64,000 bases of DNA from Lysobacterales bacterium (GTDB lineage: Bacteria; Pseudomonadota; Gammaproteobacteria; Xanthomonadales; SZUA-5), in the NCBI GenBank assembly GCA_022844165.1, contig JALHMH010000012.1, forward strand, positions 56,056 through 120,055, in the 5' to 3' direction. The notes beneath the pieces were generated by a model, which was not told where the DNA came from, searched no databases, and saw only the letters and a program-made list of their open reading frames with translations. A program made the position numbers and the translations under genes. Below, piece after piece: positions 24,460 to 32,832 of the stretch; within the stretch, counting starts at the first letter, position 1, and the number at the start of each line of letters is the position of its first letter.

Positions 24460-25842
24460 ATGGCCCTGCACCTCGATTCGCTCCGCCTGCGCAAATTGGC
24501 CGTTTGGGGTTACGGCGCCGAAGGTCAGGCGGCCTTGCGACTATTACGCACGTACTTTCCTGAAAAGAAAATTGGCGTGATCATCGACGTCGACGAAGCG
24601 GCGCGATGGGATTTCAGCGGCGATCCGATGATCGAAGTGGTCACCGAACCGCCCAGCGCTGGCACGCTAGGGCAGTTTCAGTACATCATCAAATCGCCCG
24701 GCATCAGTCCCTATCCACATCGAAAGGCGATGGAGTGGGCGGGATTTCGCGGCACACGATTTATTTCCGGAACGTCGCTCTGGTTTGGCCACCATGCCCG
24801 CGACAAAACCGTGATCATCACCGGCACTAAAGGAAAGAGTACGACCAGTGCGGTGACGGCTGCTTTGTTGCGCGCCAGTGGCGCTCGCGTTGGACTTGCC
24901 GGGAATATTGGGCTGCCGTTGCTGGAGGTGATCCATGCAGATCCGCCTGCCGACTATTGGGTTATCGAATTGTCAAGCTACCAGGCCGCGGATTTTGTTG
25001 GCCATCCGGCGATCGTCGCAGTTCTCAATCTAAGTCCCGAACATCTGGACTGGCATGGCGATGTCGAGACGTACTATAGCGACAAGCTCAGGCTGGTAGC
25101 GCCCGGTGTCGCCGATCTGGCGGTCGTAAATGCGACGGATGCTGAATTGATGGCGCGCGTCGGTGACGTTGAGCATAAGGCGCTATTCAATCATCGGGGA
25201 TTTTGGCACGCACGTGGCGAGGAGGTTTGGTACGACTCCGAGCGCGTCCTGAGTCTCTCGTCGACATCGCTCAAAGGTGAACACAACGCGGCGAATCTCG
25301 CAGCAGCCTTTACGATTGTGGAGTCGTTCGGTATCGATCCGCGTCCTCTGACGCAGGCGCTCCGCACCTTCAAGCCCCTGCCGCACCGGCTGACCTCGCT
25401 CGGTCTTCACGATGGCATCGAGTACATAGACGACAGCATCGCAACGACGCCGACAGCCACGCTTGCAGCTATTCGAGCCTTGGCCCGCGATGATTTGGTG
25501 GTCATTGTGGGTGGCTTCGATCGTGGCATCGATTGGATGGAGTTTGCAGCAAATGTACCGTCGCGATGTGGCCTGGTGATTATCGGTCAAAACGCTGAGC
25601 GAATCGCCGCGGCGATGGCGGCGGCCGGTAAAGGCATGCAGTGCAATCGTGCTGAGAACCTGGAAAGCGCCATTGCTGTGGCGCGGGGCATGTTGCCGTC
25701 CAAGAACGGAGCGATACTCTTATCGCCGGGCGCGCCCAGCTTCGACCAATACGTCAATTATGCGGCTCGCGGTCGCGCGTTCGCTCTTGCGGCCGGGCTT
25801 GATCCGACTGATGACCACATTGCCGGCATGGGCGTTTTCTGA
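24460..25842 (+). CDS. murD: UDP-N-acetylmuramoylalanine--glutamate ligase (MurD, possibly the L-glutamate-using MurD2 type)
   Basis: A 460-residue Mur ligase that adds glutamate to UDP-MurNAc-L-Ala in peptidoglycan synthesis. The N-terminal Rossmann-like domain has VWGYGAEGQAALRLL, the ATP P-loop is TGTKGKSTT (121-129), and ELSSYQAADF, LNLSPEHLDWHGDVETY and SLKGEHNAANLAAA are central-domain motifs. The C-terminal domain includes YIDDSIATTPTATLAAI and VVIVGGFDRGIDW. It stands alone, far from any division/cell-wall cluster. This isolation and the divergent N-terminus recall the Xanthomonas MurD2 that uses L-Glu with the epimerase MurL, but no murL gene is nearby, so I leave the isomer open. 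Confidence 0.88.
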   Translation: MALHLDSLRLRKLAVWGYGAEGQAALRLLRTYFPEKKIGVIIDVDEAARWDFSGDPMIEVVTEPPSAGTLGQFQYIIKSPGISPYPHRKAMEWAGFRGTRFISGTSLWFGHHARDKTVIITGTKGKSTTSAVTAALLRASGARVGLAGNIGLPLLEVIHADPPADYWVIELSSYQAADFVGHPAIVAVLNLSPEHLDWHGDVETYYSDKLRLVAPGVADLAVVNATDAELMARVGDVEHKALFNHRGFWHARGEEVWYDSERVLSLSSTSLKGEHNAANLAAAFTIVESFGIDPRPLTQALRTFKPLPHRLTSLGLHDGIEYIDDSIATTPTATLAAIRALARDDLVVIVGGFDRGIDWMEFAANVPSRCGLVIIGQNAERIAAAMAAAGKGMQCNRAENLESAIAVARGMLPSKNGAILLSPGAPSFDQYVNYAARGRAFALAAGLDPTDDHIAGMGVF

Positions 25843-25925
25843 GGGTATTTCAGGTCGTGATTTGCCCCTTGGTCGGAACGAACAACCATCGGTTCTATCT
25901 GTCTTGTCAAGTGCGCATCCCTGCG

Positions 25926-27668
25926 CTAAGCGAATTGCAGGCGCGCTAGTTCGGCATACAGGCCGCCCTGGGCCAACAATTCTTCGTGTTTGCCGCTGGC
26001 GAGGATTTTTCCGCCATCGAATACGATGATGCGGTCGGCTTTGCGAACGGTCGCAAGGCGATGCGCGATCACCAGCGTCGTTCGTCCCAACATCAGGCGC
26101 TCAAGCGCTTGCTGCACGGCTCTTTCGCTTTGCGCATCCAGCGCACTCGTCGCCTCATCCAATAGCAGTATTGAGGCATCGCGGAGCAAAGCCCGGGCGA
26201 TGACGATTCGCTGCTGCTGTCCGCCCGAGAGCCGCACGCCACGTTCGCCCAGATACGTGTCGATGCCGTTTGGCAACGACTCCAGGAACTCCAACGCCTC
26301 GGCAGCACGCGCCGCAGTCAACACCTCCTGGCGACTCGCCGATGGCCTGCCGTAGGCGATGTTGGCGAACGCCGTTGTGCCGAAGATCACTGGGTCCTGC
26401 GGCACCAGGGCGAACAAGTCACGCAAGTCGGCGACGCGCATTTGCCGGACATCCATTCCGTCAATGCGGACCGCGCCACCCTGCGGATCGAAAAAACGCA
26501 GCAGTAGCTGAAAAACGGTGGACTTGCCTGCACCACTCGGCCCCACTAAGGCAATCGTCTCGCCGCGCCGAATCTCAAGGTCGATATGGTCGAGCGCGGC
26601 TCGGTCGGGTCTTGACGGGTAATGGAAGACCACATCGTCGAATGTGATGCGCTCGCGTAAGCCCGCTTTCTCTTGCGGTGCGGTCGGATCGGCAATCAAT
26701 GAACGCAATGCCAATAGTTCGGCGAGACGGCCCATCGCGCCGGAAGCACGTTGCACATCACCCCAAACCTCGCTGACCGCGCCGACGGAGCCGGCGGCGA
26801 TGACCGCGTACAACACAAACTGGCCGAGCTCGCCACCCGACAATGTGCCGGCGAGTACCGCCTTGGCACCGATCCACAGCACCATAACCACAGCCCCGAA
26901 CACCAACAAGATGGCGACTGCGGTCAGTGTTGCGCGCATTCGAATACGGCGTTTCGCTGTGGCCAGCGTGCGGCGCACGGCGTCGCCGAAACGCTGCGAT
27001 TCGCGCGCTTCAGCGACGTTGGCCTGCACTGTGTGCATGGCACTGAAGGTCTCGCCGGCAATGGCCGAGCTGTCCGCTATGCGATCCTGGCTTTCTCGCG
27101 AGAGTTTCTCGACGCGTCGGCCAAATAGCAGAATCGGTGCAATCACCAATGGAATGCCAATGACGATCAGTAGCGACAGCTTTGGACTGGTGATGACCAG
27201 CATGATCAGCGCGCCTGCCAACATGACAATGCTGCGCAGCGCAACGGAGGCACTGGATCCGATCACTGTCTGTATGAGCTCGGTATCGGCTGCCAGGCGG
27301 GATACCAGCTCGCCACTACGCGTGGTTTCAAAAAACGAAAGGTCCTGGGTGAGCAGATGGTCGTAAACCGATCGACGCAAATCGGCCATCACTAATTCGC
27401 CAATGCGCGTGACGAAGTAAAAACGCGCCGCCGTACCGATCGCCAGCAGAACTGCGATCATCAGAAGTGCCAGAAAATAGCGGTCGACGAAGGCAGCATT
27501 CGCGGCAGAGAATCCGTGGTCGATCATTTGCCCCACTGCACTCGGGAGCGACAAAGATGCAGTGGCCGCCAGCAGCAGAAAAGCGACGGCCGCTGCAACC
27601 AGGTTGCGGTAAGGCCGCAGGAATGGCAGCAACGCCGCCAGCGGTTTCACACTGCGCCGCTCAATCAT
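25926..27668 (-). CDS. MsbA-related ABC exporter (fused permease and ATPase)
   Basis: A 580-residue half-transporter that would act as a homodimer in the inner membrane. Six membrane helices occupy about residues 1-310. The ATPase shows Walker A GPSGAGKST (about 374-382), Q-loop VPQDPVIFG, signature LSGGQQQRIVIARALL and Walker B ILLLDEATSALD. It fits the MsbA-related lipid or drug exporter group, not the essential MsbA itself, since no lpxK gene is adjacent. The start overlaps the preceding small membrane protein gene by 8 bases. The substrate cannot be inferred. Confidence 0.9.
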   Translation of the reverse strand: MIERRSVKPLAALLPFLRPYRNLVAAAVAFLLLAATASLSLPSAVGQMIDHGFSAANAAFVDRYFLALLMIAVLLAIGTAARFYFVTRIGELVMADLRRSVYDHLLTQDLSFFETTRSGELVSRLAADTELIQTVIGSSASVALRSIVMLAGALIMLVITSPKLSLLIVIGIPLVIAPILLFGRRVEKLSRESQDRIADSSAIAGETFSAMHTVQANVAEARESQRFGDAVRRTLATAKRRIRMRATLTAVAILLVFGAVVMVLWIGAKAVLAGTLSGGELGQFVLYAVIAAGSVGAVSEVWGDVQRASGAMGRLAELLALRSLIADPTAPQEKAGLRERITFDDVVFHYPSRPDRAALDHIDLEIRRGETIALVGPSGAGKSTVFQLLLRFFDPQGGAVRIDGMDVRQMRVADLRDLFALVPQDPVIFGTTAFANIAYGRPSASRQEVLTAARAAEALEFLESLPNGIDTYLGERGVRLSGGQQQRIVIARALLRDASILLLDEATSALDAQSERAVQQALERLMLGRTTLVIAHRLATVRKADRIIVFDGGKILASGKHEELLAQGGLYAELARLQFA

Positions 27669-27870
27669 CGTGCGCTTTCATCAATACACGCGCCAGCCAA
27701 AACATCAGTACGGGGTAGCCAATGCCAATGATCCAGAGATCCCAATTGGTGCGAACCTGGTTAAGCGTCTGGTAGGCGGCAAGAGACAAAATCAACAGGC
27801 CTCCCAAAACGCCAGCGGCTCGAAGGGCCAGCACACAAAGGCGTTGCCAGGTCGAAAGAGTCGTTTTCAT
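27661..27870 (-). CDS. Small two-helix membrane protein
   Basis: A 69-residue protein starting at MKTTLSTWQR with two hydrophobic helices (about 12-34 and 44-62). It overlaps the start of the MsbA-related exporter by 8 bases on the same strand, so the two are probably co-translated. No family is recognised. An in-frame Met at 27885 would add five residues. It might be an accessory subunit of the exporter, judged from overlap alone. Confidence 0.55.
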   Translation of the reverse strand: MKTTLSTWQRLCVLALRAAGVLGGLLILSLAAYQTLNQVRTNWDLWIIGIGYPVLMFWLARVLMKAHDD

Positions 27871-28030
27871 CGTCAGAAGATACACGCTGCGCGTTTCCTA
27901 TCGGTGGACATCTGCGGAGTGATCCCGAAATTTCATGCGTGTAGAACGGTTGTTTTACTTTCTACTGTACGTGAGCCCGCCACCCGCGCAGCTTATACTC
28001 GCCAAGTCGACTCGAAGGACACCTCCACGC

Positions 28031-28555
28031 GTGGTCAGTGTTGCAGTCATGGAAAATGCGTTGAATCTGCGCTCGAGTGGCGAGCAGCGCATCCCGGAGG
28101 GCCTATACGAGCGCGTGCTTGAGTCGGCGAGTAATCTCGTGATTCTGGACACGCCACACGGCGATGATGTGCTGAGTAGTTTTCGTCAGACGGCGCAACG
28201 ACGTGGGCACTCCGTTTATGCCTGGAGCGCGGCGCTCGGCTTGGCCAGCTTGCGTGAGCACGGCATCACGGTGGCCGGCAGTAAGCGCTTGCCGGACGCA
28301 CTGCGCTTCGTTTTGCAGTCGAGCCATTTCGGGGTCTACGTTTTCCCGTCGGACAAACGCGAATTTACCCCGCAGATCATCGCATTGCTGCGGCAGATCG
28401 CGCGGGGCAAGGAGGGCGGCGACAAGCGCGTTGTGGTGATGGGCCATGATATGGAGGTTTCGACCCCCTTGGATCGGCTCGCAACGTTGGTTGTGCACAA
28501 GCACGGACCTTCGCAGCATTTTCGATTGCGTGACGGACGCTGGGTGCGTGGATGA
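28031..28555 (+). CDS. Conserved-looking hypothetical protein coupled to a GGDEF/EAL gene
   Basis: A 174-residue soluble protein. I use GTG 28031, which has AAGGA 11 bases upstream; ATG 28049 is an alternative. The sequence alternates beta strands and helices (NLVILDTPHGDDVLSSF, HSVYAWSAALGLASLREHGI, KRVVVMGHDMEVSTPLDRLA). This reads like a Rossmann or AAA-related fold without a P-loop. Its stop overlaps the ATG of the following GGDEF/EAL gene (ATGA), so the proteins are made together. It may regulate that enzyme. No family recognised. Confidence 0.6.
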   Translation: MVSVAVMENALNLRSSGEQRIPEGLYERVLESASNLVILDTPHGDDVLSSFRQTAQRRGHSVYAWSAALGLASLREHGITVAGSKRLPDALRFVLQSSHFGVYVFPSDKREFTPQIIALLRQIARGKEGGDKRVVVMGHDMEVSTPLDRLATLVVHKHGPSQHFRLRDGRWVRG

Positions 28556-31053
28556 GTGACGCGAATCGCAAAGCGGGTGTGCTCATCGTTGCCAGTAATC
28601 GCGAGGATCGTCGCGTGCTCTTCGATTCGTTCGATGGTGCCGAATTCGAAGCCATCTACACGGCTCGCGATGTGGTGCAAGCGCATGGGTTGTTGTCTCA
28701 GGACCCCGATCTGGCGCTGATCTTTGTCGAATTTCTCGATCCTTACGCTGAGATGGAAGGATTGTGCCGCTTACTCGCCGGTCATCCGCGGTGGCGCAAG
28801 GTGCCGCGGATCGGTGTGCTGCCCGTTGGCGCTCTGCCGCCAGGTTCGCAGGGCGGACCGGATGCGCCTGTTGTGAGTTGGATCAAGAGTCCGGTGAGTG
28901 CGGCAGAGGCGCTTCGCCAGGCGCGCGAAGTCATGATGCAGTCGACATCGATTGCGCCGGTTGATTCGGGCAATTGGCTGGAGCACCTGGAAATGCCGGC
29001 GGTGATTGTCGATCCCGCCAGCGATAAACTCCTCAAGGTCAATCACAGAGCGCTTGAACTACTGCATATCGAGGCCGACGCCTTGCCGCATCAATCGAGT
29101 CGGCTACTGATCGGTGAGCTGCCGGCGTTTCGGCCAGAGTCGCTGGGTTTAGGCGAAACGAGAATCGACACGGGTGCCGGACCTCGACTCGTGGGTTTGG
29201 CAACGGTCGGATTGAACGATGGTCAGCAGCTGGTCATGCTCACAGCCAGTGGCAGTGCCTCGTCGCCGATAGAGCTGCTGGCTCAATTGACGCGAACCGG
29301 CATTGACTCGGCTGCAGTGCCGCCCGTGCTTAAGCGACTGATTGCCGATTATGGGCTGGATCTGTTCTACGTCTGTATTGAACGCGGCGGCAACGAGACG
29401 GAACCGCAAGTATTGGCCGCGTACCCGCGCAACAGCGATGGTGGAATGCATAGCGTCTGGCAAACCGACGTTTACCGGCGTGTCCTCAGTTCCGCGGAAA
29501 TAAGCGTTGCGCAGGATGCGGCAACGCTCCAGCCTGAAGCGCTTTTGAAACAAATGCGGTTACAGTCGTTGTGCGCGGCGCCGATGTTTGGTGAAGGTCA
29601 GCGTGCTATCGGCGCATTGATTGCGGGCAGCCGCAAGCCCCAACCGCGCGCGGCGGAGTTGTTATCGGTTCTTCGTTTGGTTGGATCGCATTTGGCGATG
29701 CAAGCACTGGTATCGCGATTCCGCTCCGATTCGCGCTACCAGGGTTTGCACGATTCGCTGACGCGCCTGCCGAATCGTCTGCTATTCAACGATCGATTGC
29801 AGACCGCCTTGGCAGAAGCGGGTCGCAGTGGAGAGCTGTTCGCTGTGCTGTTCGTTGACCTCGATCGTTTCAAGACCATCAACGATAGCCTTGGGCACTC
29901 TGTCGGCGATCAGGTGTTGATCGGTGTCTCCAAACGACTTCGCGCCAGCGTGCGCGCATCGGATACGATCGCACGGTATGCAGGCGACGAATTCACGGTG
30001 GTGCTGCGGCACATCGTACAACGCGATGATGTGCTGCGGGTGGCTGACAAAATTGTCCGGGTATTGGAAACGCCACTGACGCTCTCCGACGGCCGCGAAC
30101 TGCAGATTACTGCCAGTATCGGAATCAGTTTTTATCCTGACGATGGCACGGACGCGGAGACGCTGCTGAAGCATGCTGATGTCGCCATGTACAGTGCGAA
30201 AGGTCTTGGCAGGAATACCTATCAAGCCTATGTCGCGGTACCGGAAGAGTCACATCGCCAGCGGCTTGATCTGGAAACCAAGCTACGTGTGGCGGAACGC
30301 AACAATGAGCTTAGAGCGTATTACCAGCCGCAGATGGATGCTCTGACCGAAGACATACTCGGTATGGAAGCACTGCTGCGTTGGGAACATCCGGAACTCG
30401 GGTTGATTTCGCCCGGCTTTTTTATTCCGATTGCTGAGGAAACCGGGCTGATCGTGCCGATTGGCGAGTGGATCCTGCGCGTCGCATGCATGGACACCAA
30501 ACGTTGGATCGACAGGTTTCAGCTGCCACTGCGTGTCAGCGTCAACCTGTCGGCGCTGCAATTGCGGCAGCCGAACTTGGTGGACATTGTTGCGAGCGCG
30601 CTGCGGGATGCAAATCTCCCGGCTGAATATCTCGATCTGGAAGTCACCGAGAGCATCAACATAAAGGACATCCCGAATTTAATGGACTTGCTCAGCGCAC
30701 TGCGCGAACTGGGCTGTCATATCGCCATCGATGACTTCGGTACGGGCCAATCTTCGCTCGACTACATCAAACGATTTCCGGCCGACCGTATCAAGATCGA
30801 TCAGACCTTCGTGCGCAACATTGGCGTTGATCCTGCAGACGAAGCGATCGTGAAAGCGACCATCGACATGGCACGCACGATGGAACGGATCGTTGTTGCC
30901 GAGGGGGTCGAAACCGAAGACCACTTCAAGTTCTTGAGCGCACACGGTTGTCAGGAGCTACAGGGTTATTTGTTTTGCCGGCCGTTGCCCGCAACCAGCT
31001 TTGAGAACATGCTCGCCGAACGCGCGAAGCTGGTGGCTGAAATTCAAGGCTAG
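28552..31053 (+). CDS. Multidomain GGDEF/EAL cyclic-di-GMP protein
   Basis: An 833-residue cytoplasmic protein. Residues 1-130 look like a receiver fold without a phosphoacceptor (LALIFVEFLDPY). A PAS-like segment spans about 140-235 (AVIVDPASDKLLKVNHRALE) and a GAF-like domain about 240-390. The GGDEF domain (about 395-560) has AGDEF (477-481) instead of GGDEF, with an RxxD inhibitory site at 468-471; AGDEF is tolerated in some active cyclases. The EAL domain keeps EALLRW (606-611) and IDDFGTGQSSLDYI, so phosphodiesterase activity is likely. The ATG overlaps the stop of the preceding 174-residue gene. An extragenic hairpin follows the stop (31054-31068). Confidence 0.92.
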   Translation: MSDANRKAGVLIVASNREDRRVLFDSFDGAEFEAIYTARDVVQAHGLLSQDPDLALIFVEFLDPYAEMEGLCRLLAGHPRWRKVPRIGVLPVGALPPGSQGGPDAPVVSWIKSPVSAAEALRQAREVMMQSTSIAPVDSGNWLEHLEMPAVIVDPASDKLLKVNHRALELLHIEADALPHQSSRLLIGELPAFRPESLGLGETRIDTGAGPRLVGLATVGLNDGQQLVMLTASGSASSPIELLAQLTRTGIDSAAVPPVLKRLIADYGLDLFYVCIERGGNETEPQVLAAYPRNSDGGMHSVWQTDVYRRVLSSAEISVAQDAATLQPEALLKQMRLQSLCAAPMFGEGQRAIGALIAGSRKPQPRAAELLSVLRLVGSHLAMQALVSRFRSDSRYQGLHDSLTRLPNRLLFNDRLQTALAEAGRSGELFAVLFVDLDRFKTINDSLGHSVGDQVLIGVSKRLRASVRASDTIARYAGDEFTVVLRHIVQRDDVLRVADKIVRVLETPLTLSDGRELQITASIGISFYPDDGTDAETLLKHADVAMYSAKGLGRNTYQAYVAVPEESHRQRLDLETKLRVAERNNELRAYYQPQMDALTEDILGMEALLRWEHPELGLISPGFFIPIAEETGLIVPIGEWILRVACMDTKRWIDRFQLPLRVSVNLSALQLRQPNLVDIVASALRDANLPAEYLDLEVTESINIKDIPNLMDLLSALRELGCHIAIDDFGTGQSSLDYIKRFPADRIKIDQTFVRNIGVDPADEAIVKATIDMARTMERIVVAEGVETEDHFKFLSAHGCQELQGYLFCRPLPATSFENMLAERAKLVAEIQG

Positions 31054-31230
31054 CGAGGCTTCGCCTCGGACCGACGAGCATTGGTGGCTTCGCCAGACAC
31101 GGAACTTGCCAAAACCCCCATTGAGCGCTGCGCGCATTTCCGGCCCGGCGGCACAACCGCCGGTCGTTCGGCTCGGCACACGCCTCGCGGCGTGTAAGCG
31201 CCGATCCTCACCCCCTTGTACTCAAGGGGG
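31054..31230. repeat. Dispersed extragenic repeat block with four hairpins (copy B)
   Basis: The block holds CGAGGC/GCCTCG at 31054-31068, CCGGCGG/CCGCCGG at 31145-31163, ACACGCC/GGCGTGT at 31178-31195, and CCCCCTTG/CAAGGGGG at 31211-31230. Its first 110 bases align closely, in inverted orientation, with 39171-39276. Its second part resembles the module inside the element at 57868-57940. No coding frame is convincing here. It separates the GGDEF/EAL gene from the convergent amine oxidase gene. Confidence 0.75.
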
Positions 31231-31298
31231 CGTCAACTGCCAAAGCCGCTGCGCAGAAAATTTGACTCAAATGTACAGATCCGGCTCCGTCAAGGACT

Positions 31299-32693
31299 CT
31301 AGCAAGGCTTCGCCAGGCGTGTGCATTCAGTCGCCGCCTGTTTCGATTCACTGACTTGCCTTGCGGCGCGCAACCCGCTGCGGTAGGCGCCATGGACTGA
31401 ACCCGGAAAATCGGAGACGGTCGCCTCGCCGGCCATAAATACGCTTGGGCCACCGGGTATTGCGAGCACTTCCAGGTCGGTCAGTGAAGCGCCTGGCGGT
31501 ACGACGCTATAGGACCCTCCGGCGAATGGATCACTCGCCCACCGTGTTCGGATCGCACCATCGGGGCGAGGGATGTTCTTGCCGAAAATAGCCCGTAGAT
31601 CGTCCAAGATTGCGTCGAAGACCGCAGCGTCGGGCAGTGTCTCCAACTTGCGCGAAAACGTGCCTGCAACCAGGGCGACGAGGATCGGTTGTCGGTGCAG
31701 CGGGAACAGGTTGTAGAACTCGCAGCGCGCTTGTGCATCGCTGTCGACGCGCGCGAACGTGTGCGCTGCTTCTGGCCAGAACACGCTTGGGAACTTCAGG
31801 ACGATTTTATTCAGCGCGCCGCTCGCCAGCCGCTTGATCGCCGTTCGCTGACGGGCAGGCAGGGCAGGCTCAAATCGCACCGTTCCAGACTTCAGCACGC
31901 CGAGCGGCAAAGTGCAAATGGCCAGATCGGCGCTGAAGTGGCGTTGAGTCGTTTGCACGGTAACGCCACGGGCGTGCTGCGACACGGTGCGCACAACGTG
32001 GCCTGGGCGGATATCCAGATGTGCCGCCAGCTGCGCAACGATGGCACCAAAACCTTGCTCCAACAGTACATGTTCGCCTGGCCACTCGTCATCTTCATTC
32101 CAGGAACGCAACGCAAGCTGGTGCGCGGATTCGCCGTATTCCGATTCGATCAAACTCCAAAGCTGCCACCGCACCGCAGAACTGATCACATCGTTGCCGA
32201 GCAGCTCAACGGATGCCTGGTCAATGGCCGTTGCCAAATTGGCGTCGTCGTTGACGGCTGTCTTGATCGTTTCGACCTGCTTCAGAACGGCTTCGAACAG
32301 TTCGTCTGCCGCATCGATTTGCTGGTCGGTCAGCGGTTTGCCGCGCGCGTAGAGCACGGATGTGTTCCAGTCCGTTGCCTTCATCGTCATGCGGGCAGAT
32401 TTCGCGAGTTTGGTAAGCGGGTTTCCATCGATGCCCGCAATCCACGCACCACCCAGGTCTAACGGGGATCCCAGCGAGTGATCGGTCCAGATGCGTCCAC
32501 CAATGCGATGGCGTGCTTCCAGGACAATGACGCGGTAGCCGCGTTTTTGCAGTTCGGTTGCGCAGGCGATTCCAGCCATTCCGGCGCCAAGTACAAGGAC
32601 GTCGGCACGTGTCGTCAAAGCACGCCCATGCGCCACGTTTCGTGTCAGCAATGGTGCCATTGCCAGCGGCAGCAACAGGTTTCGGCGATGCAT
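31299..32693 (-). CDS. Exported FAD-dependent amine oxidase
   Basis: A 464-residue flavoprotein of the monoamine/polyamine oxidase family. The N-terminus (MHRRNLLLPLAMAPLL) carries twin arginines before a hydrophobic stretch, which suggests Tat export of the folded holoenzyme. FAD motifs are VLVLGAGMAGIACATELQKR, VLEARHRIGGRIWTD and the C-terminal VFMAGEATVSDFPGSVHGAY. The internal ICTLPLGVLKSGTVRFEPAL segment is typical of plant-type polyamine oxidases and LSD1 relatives. It would oxidise an amine to aldehyde, ammonia or amine and H2O2. Polyamines are possible substrates given the pot operon 25 kb away, but that link is inference. Confidence 0.88.
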   Translation of the reverse strand: MHRRNLLLPLAMAPLLTRNVAHGRALTTRADVLVLGAGMAGIACATELQKRGYRVIVLEARHRIGGRIWTDHSLGSPLDLGGAWIAGIDGNPLTKLAKSARMTMKATDWNTSVLYARGKPLTDQQIDAADELFEAVLKQVETIKTAVNDDANLATAIDQASVELLGNDVISSAVRWQLWSLIESEYGESAHQLALRSWNEDDEWPGEHVLLEQGFGAIVAQLAAHLDIRPGHVVRTVSQHARGVTVQTTQRHFSADLAICTLPLGVLKSGTVRFEPALPARQRTAIKRLASGALNKIVLKFPSVFWPEAAHTFARVDSDAQARCEFYNLFPLHRQPILVALVAGTFSRKLETLPDAAVFDAILDDLRAIFGKNIPRPDGAIRTRWASDPFAGGSYSVVPPGASLTDLEVLAIPGGPSVFMAGEATVSDFPGSVHGAYRSGLRAARQVSESKQAATECTRLAKPC

Positions 32694-32832
32694 AACGACG
32701 GATGCCTTTGACGATTGACGGTCGTGCCCGGAAGGCTACATCGCAGAAGTCACGACAGGGCGATGCTTGAGGAATGTCAGTTGCGATCGCCAGAGCGCGT
32801 ATGGCAGATCAAGGTCATTGAGAGTCGCCATC

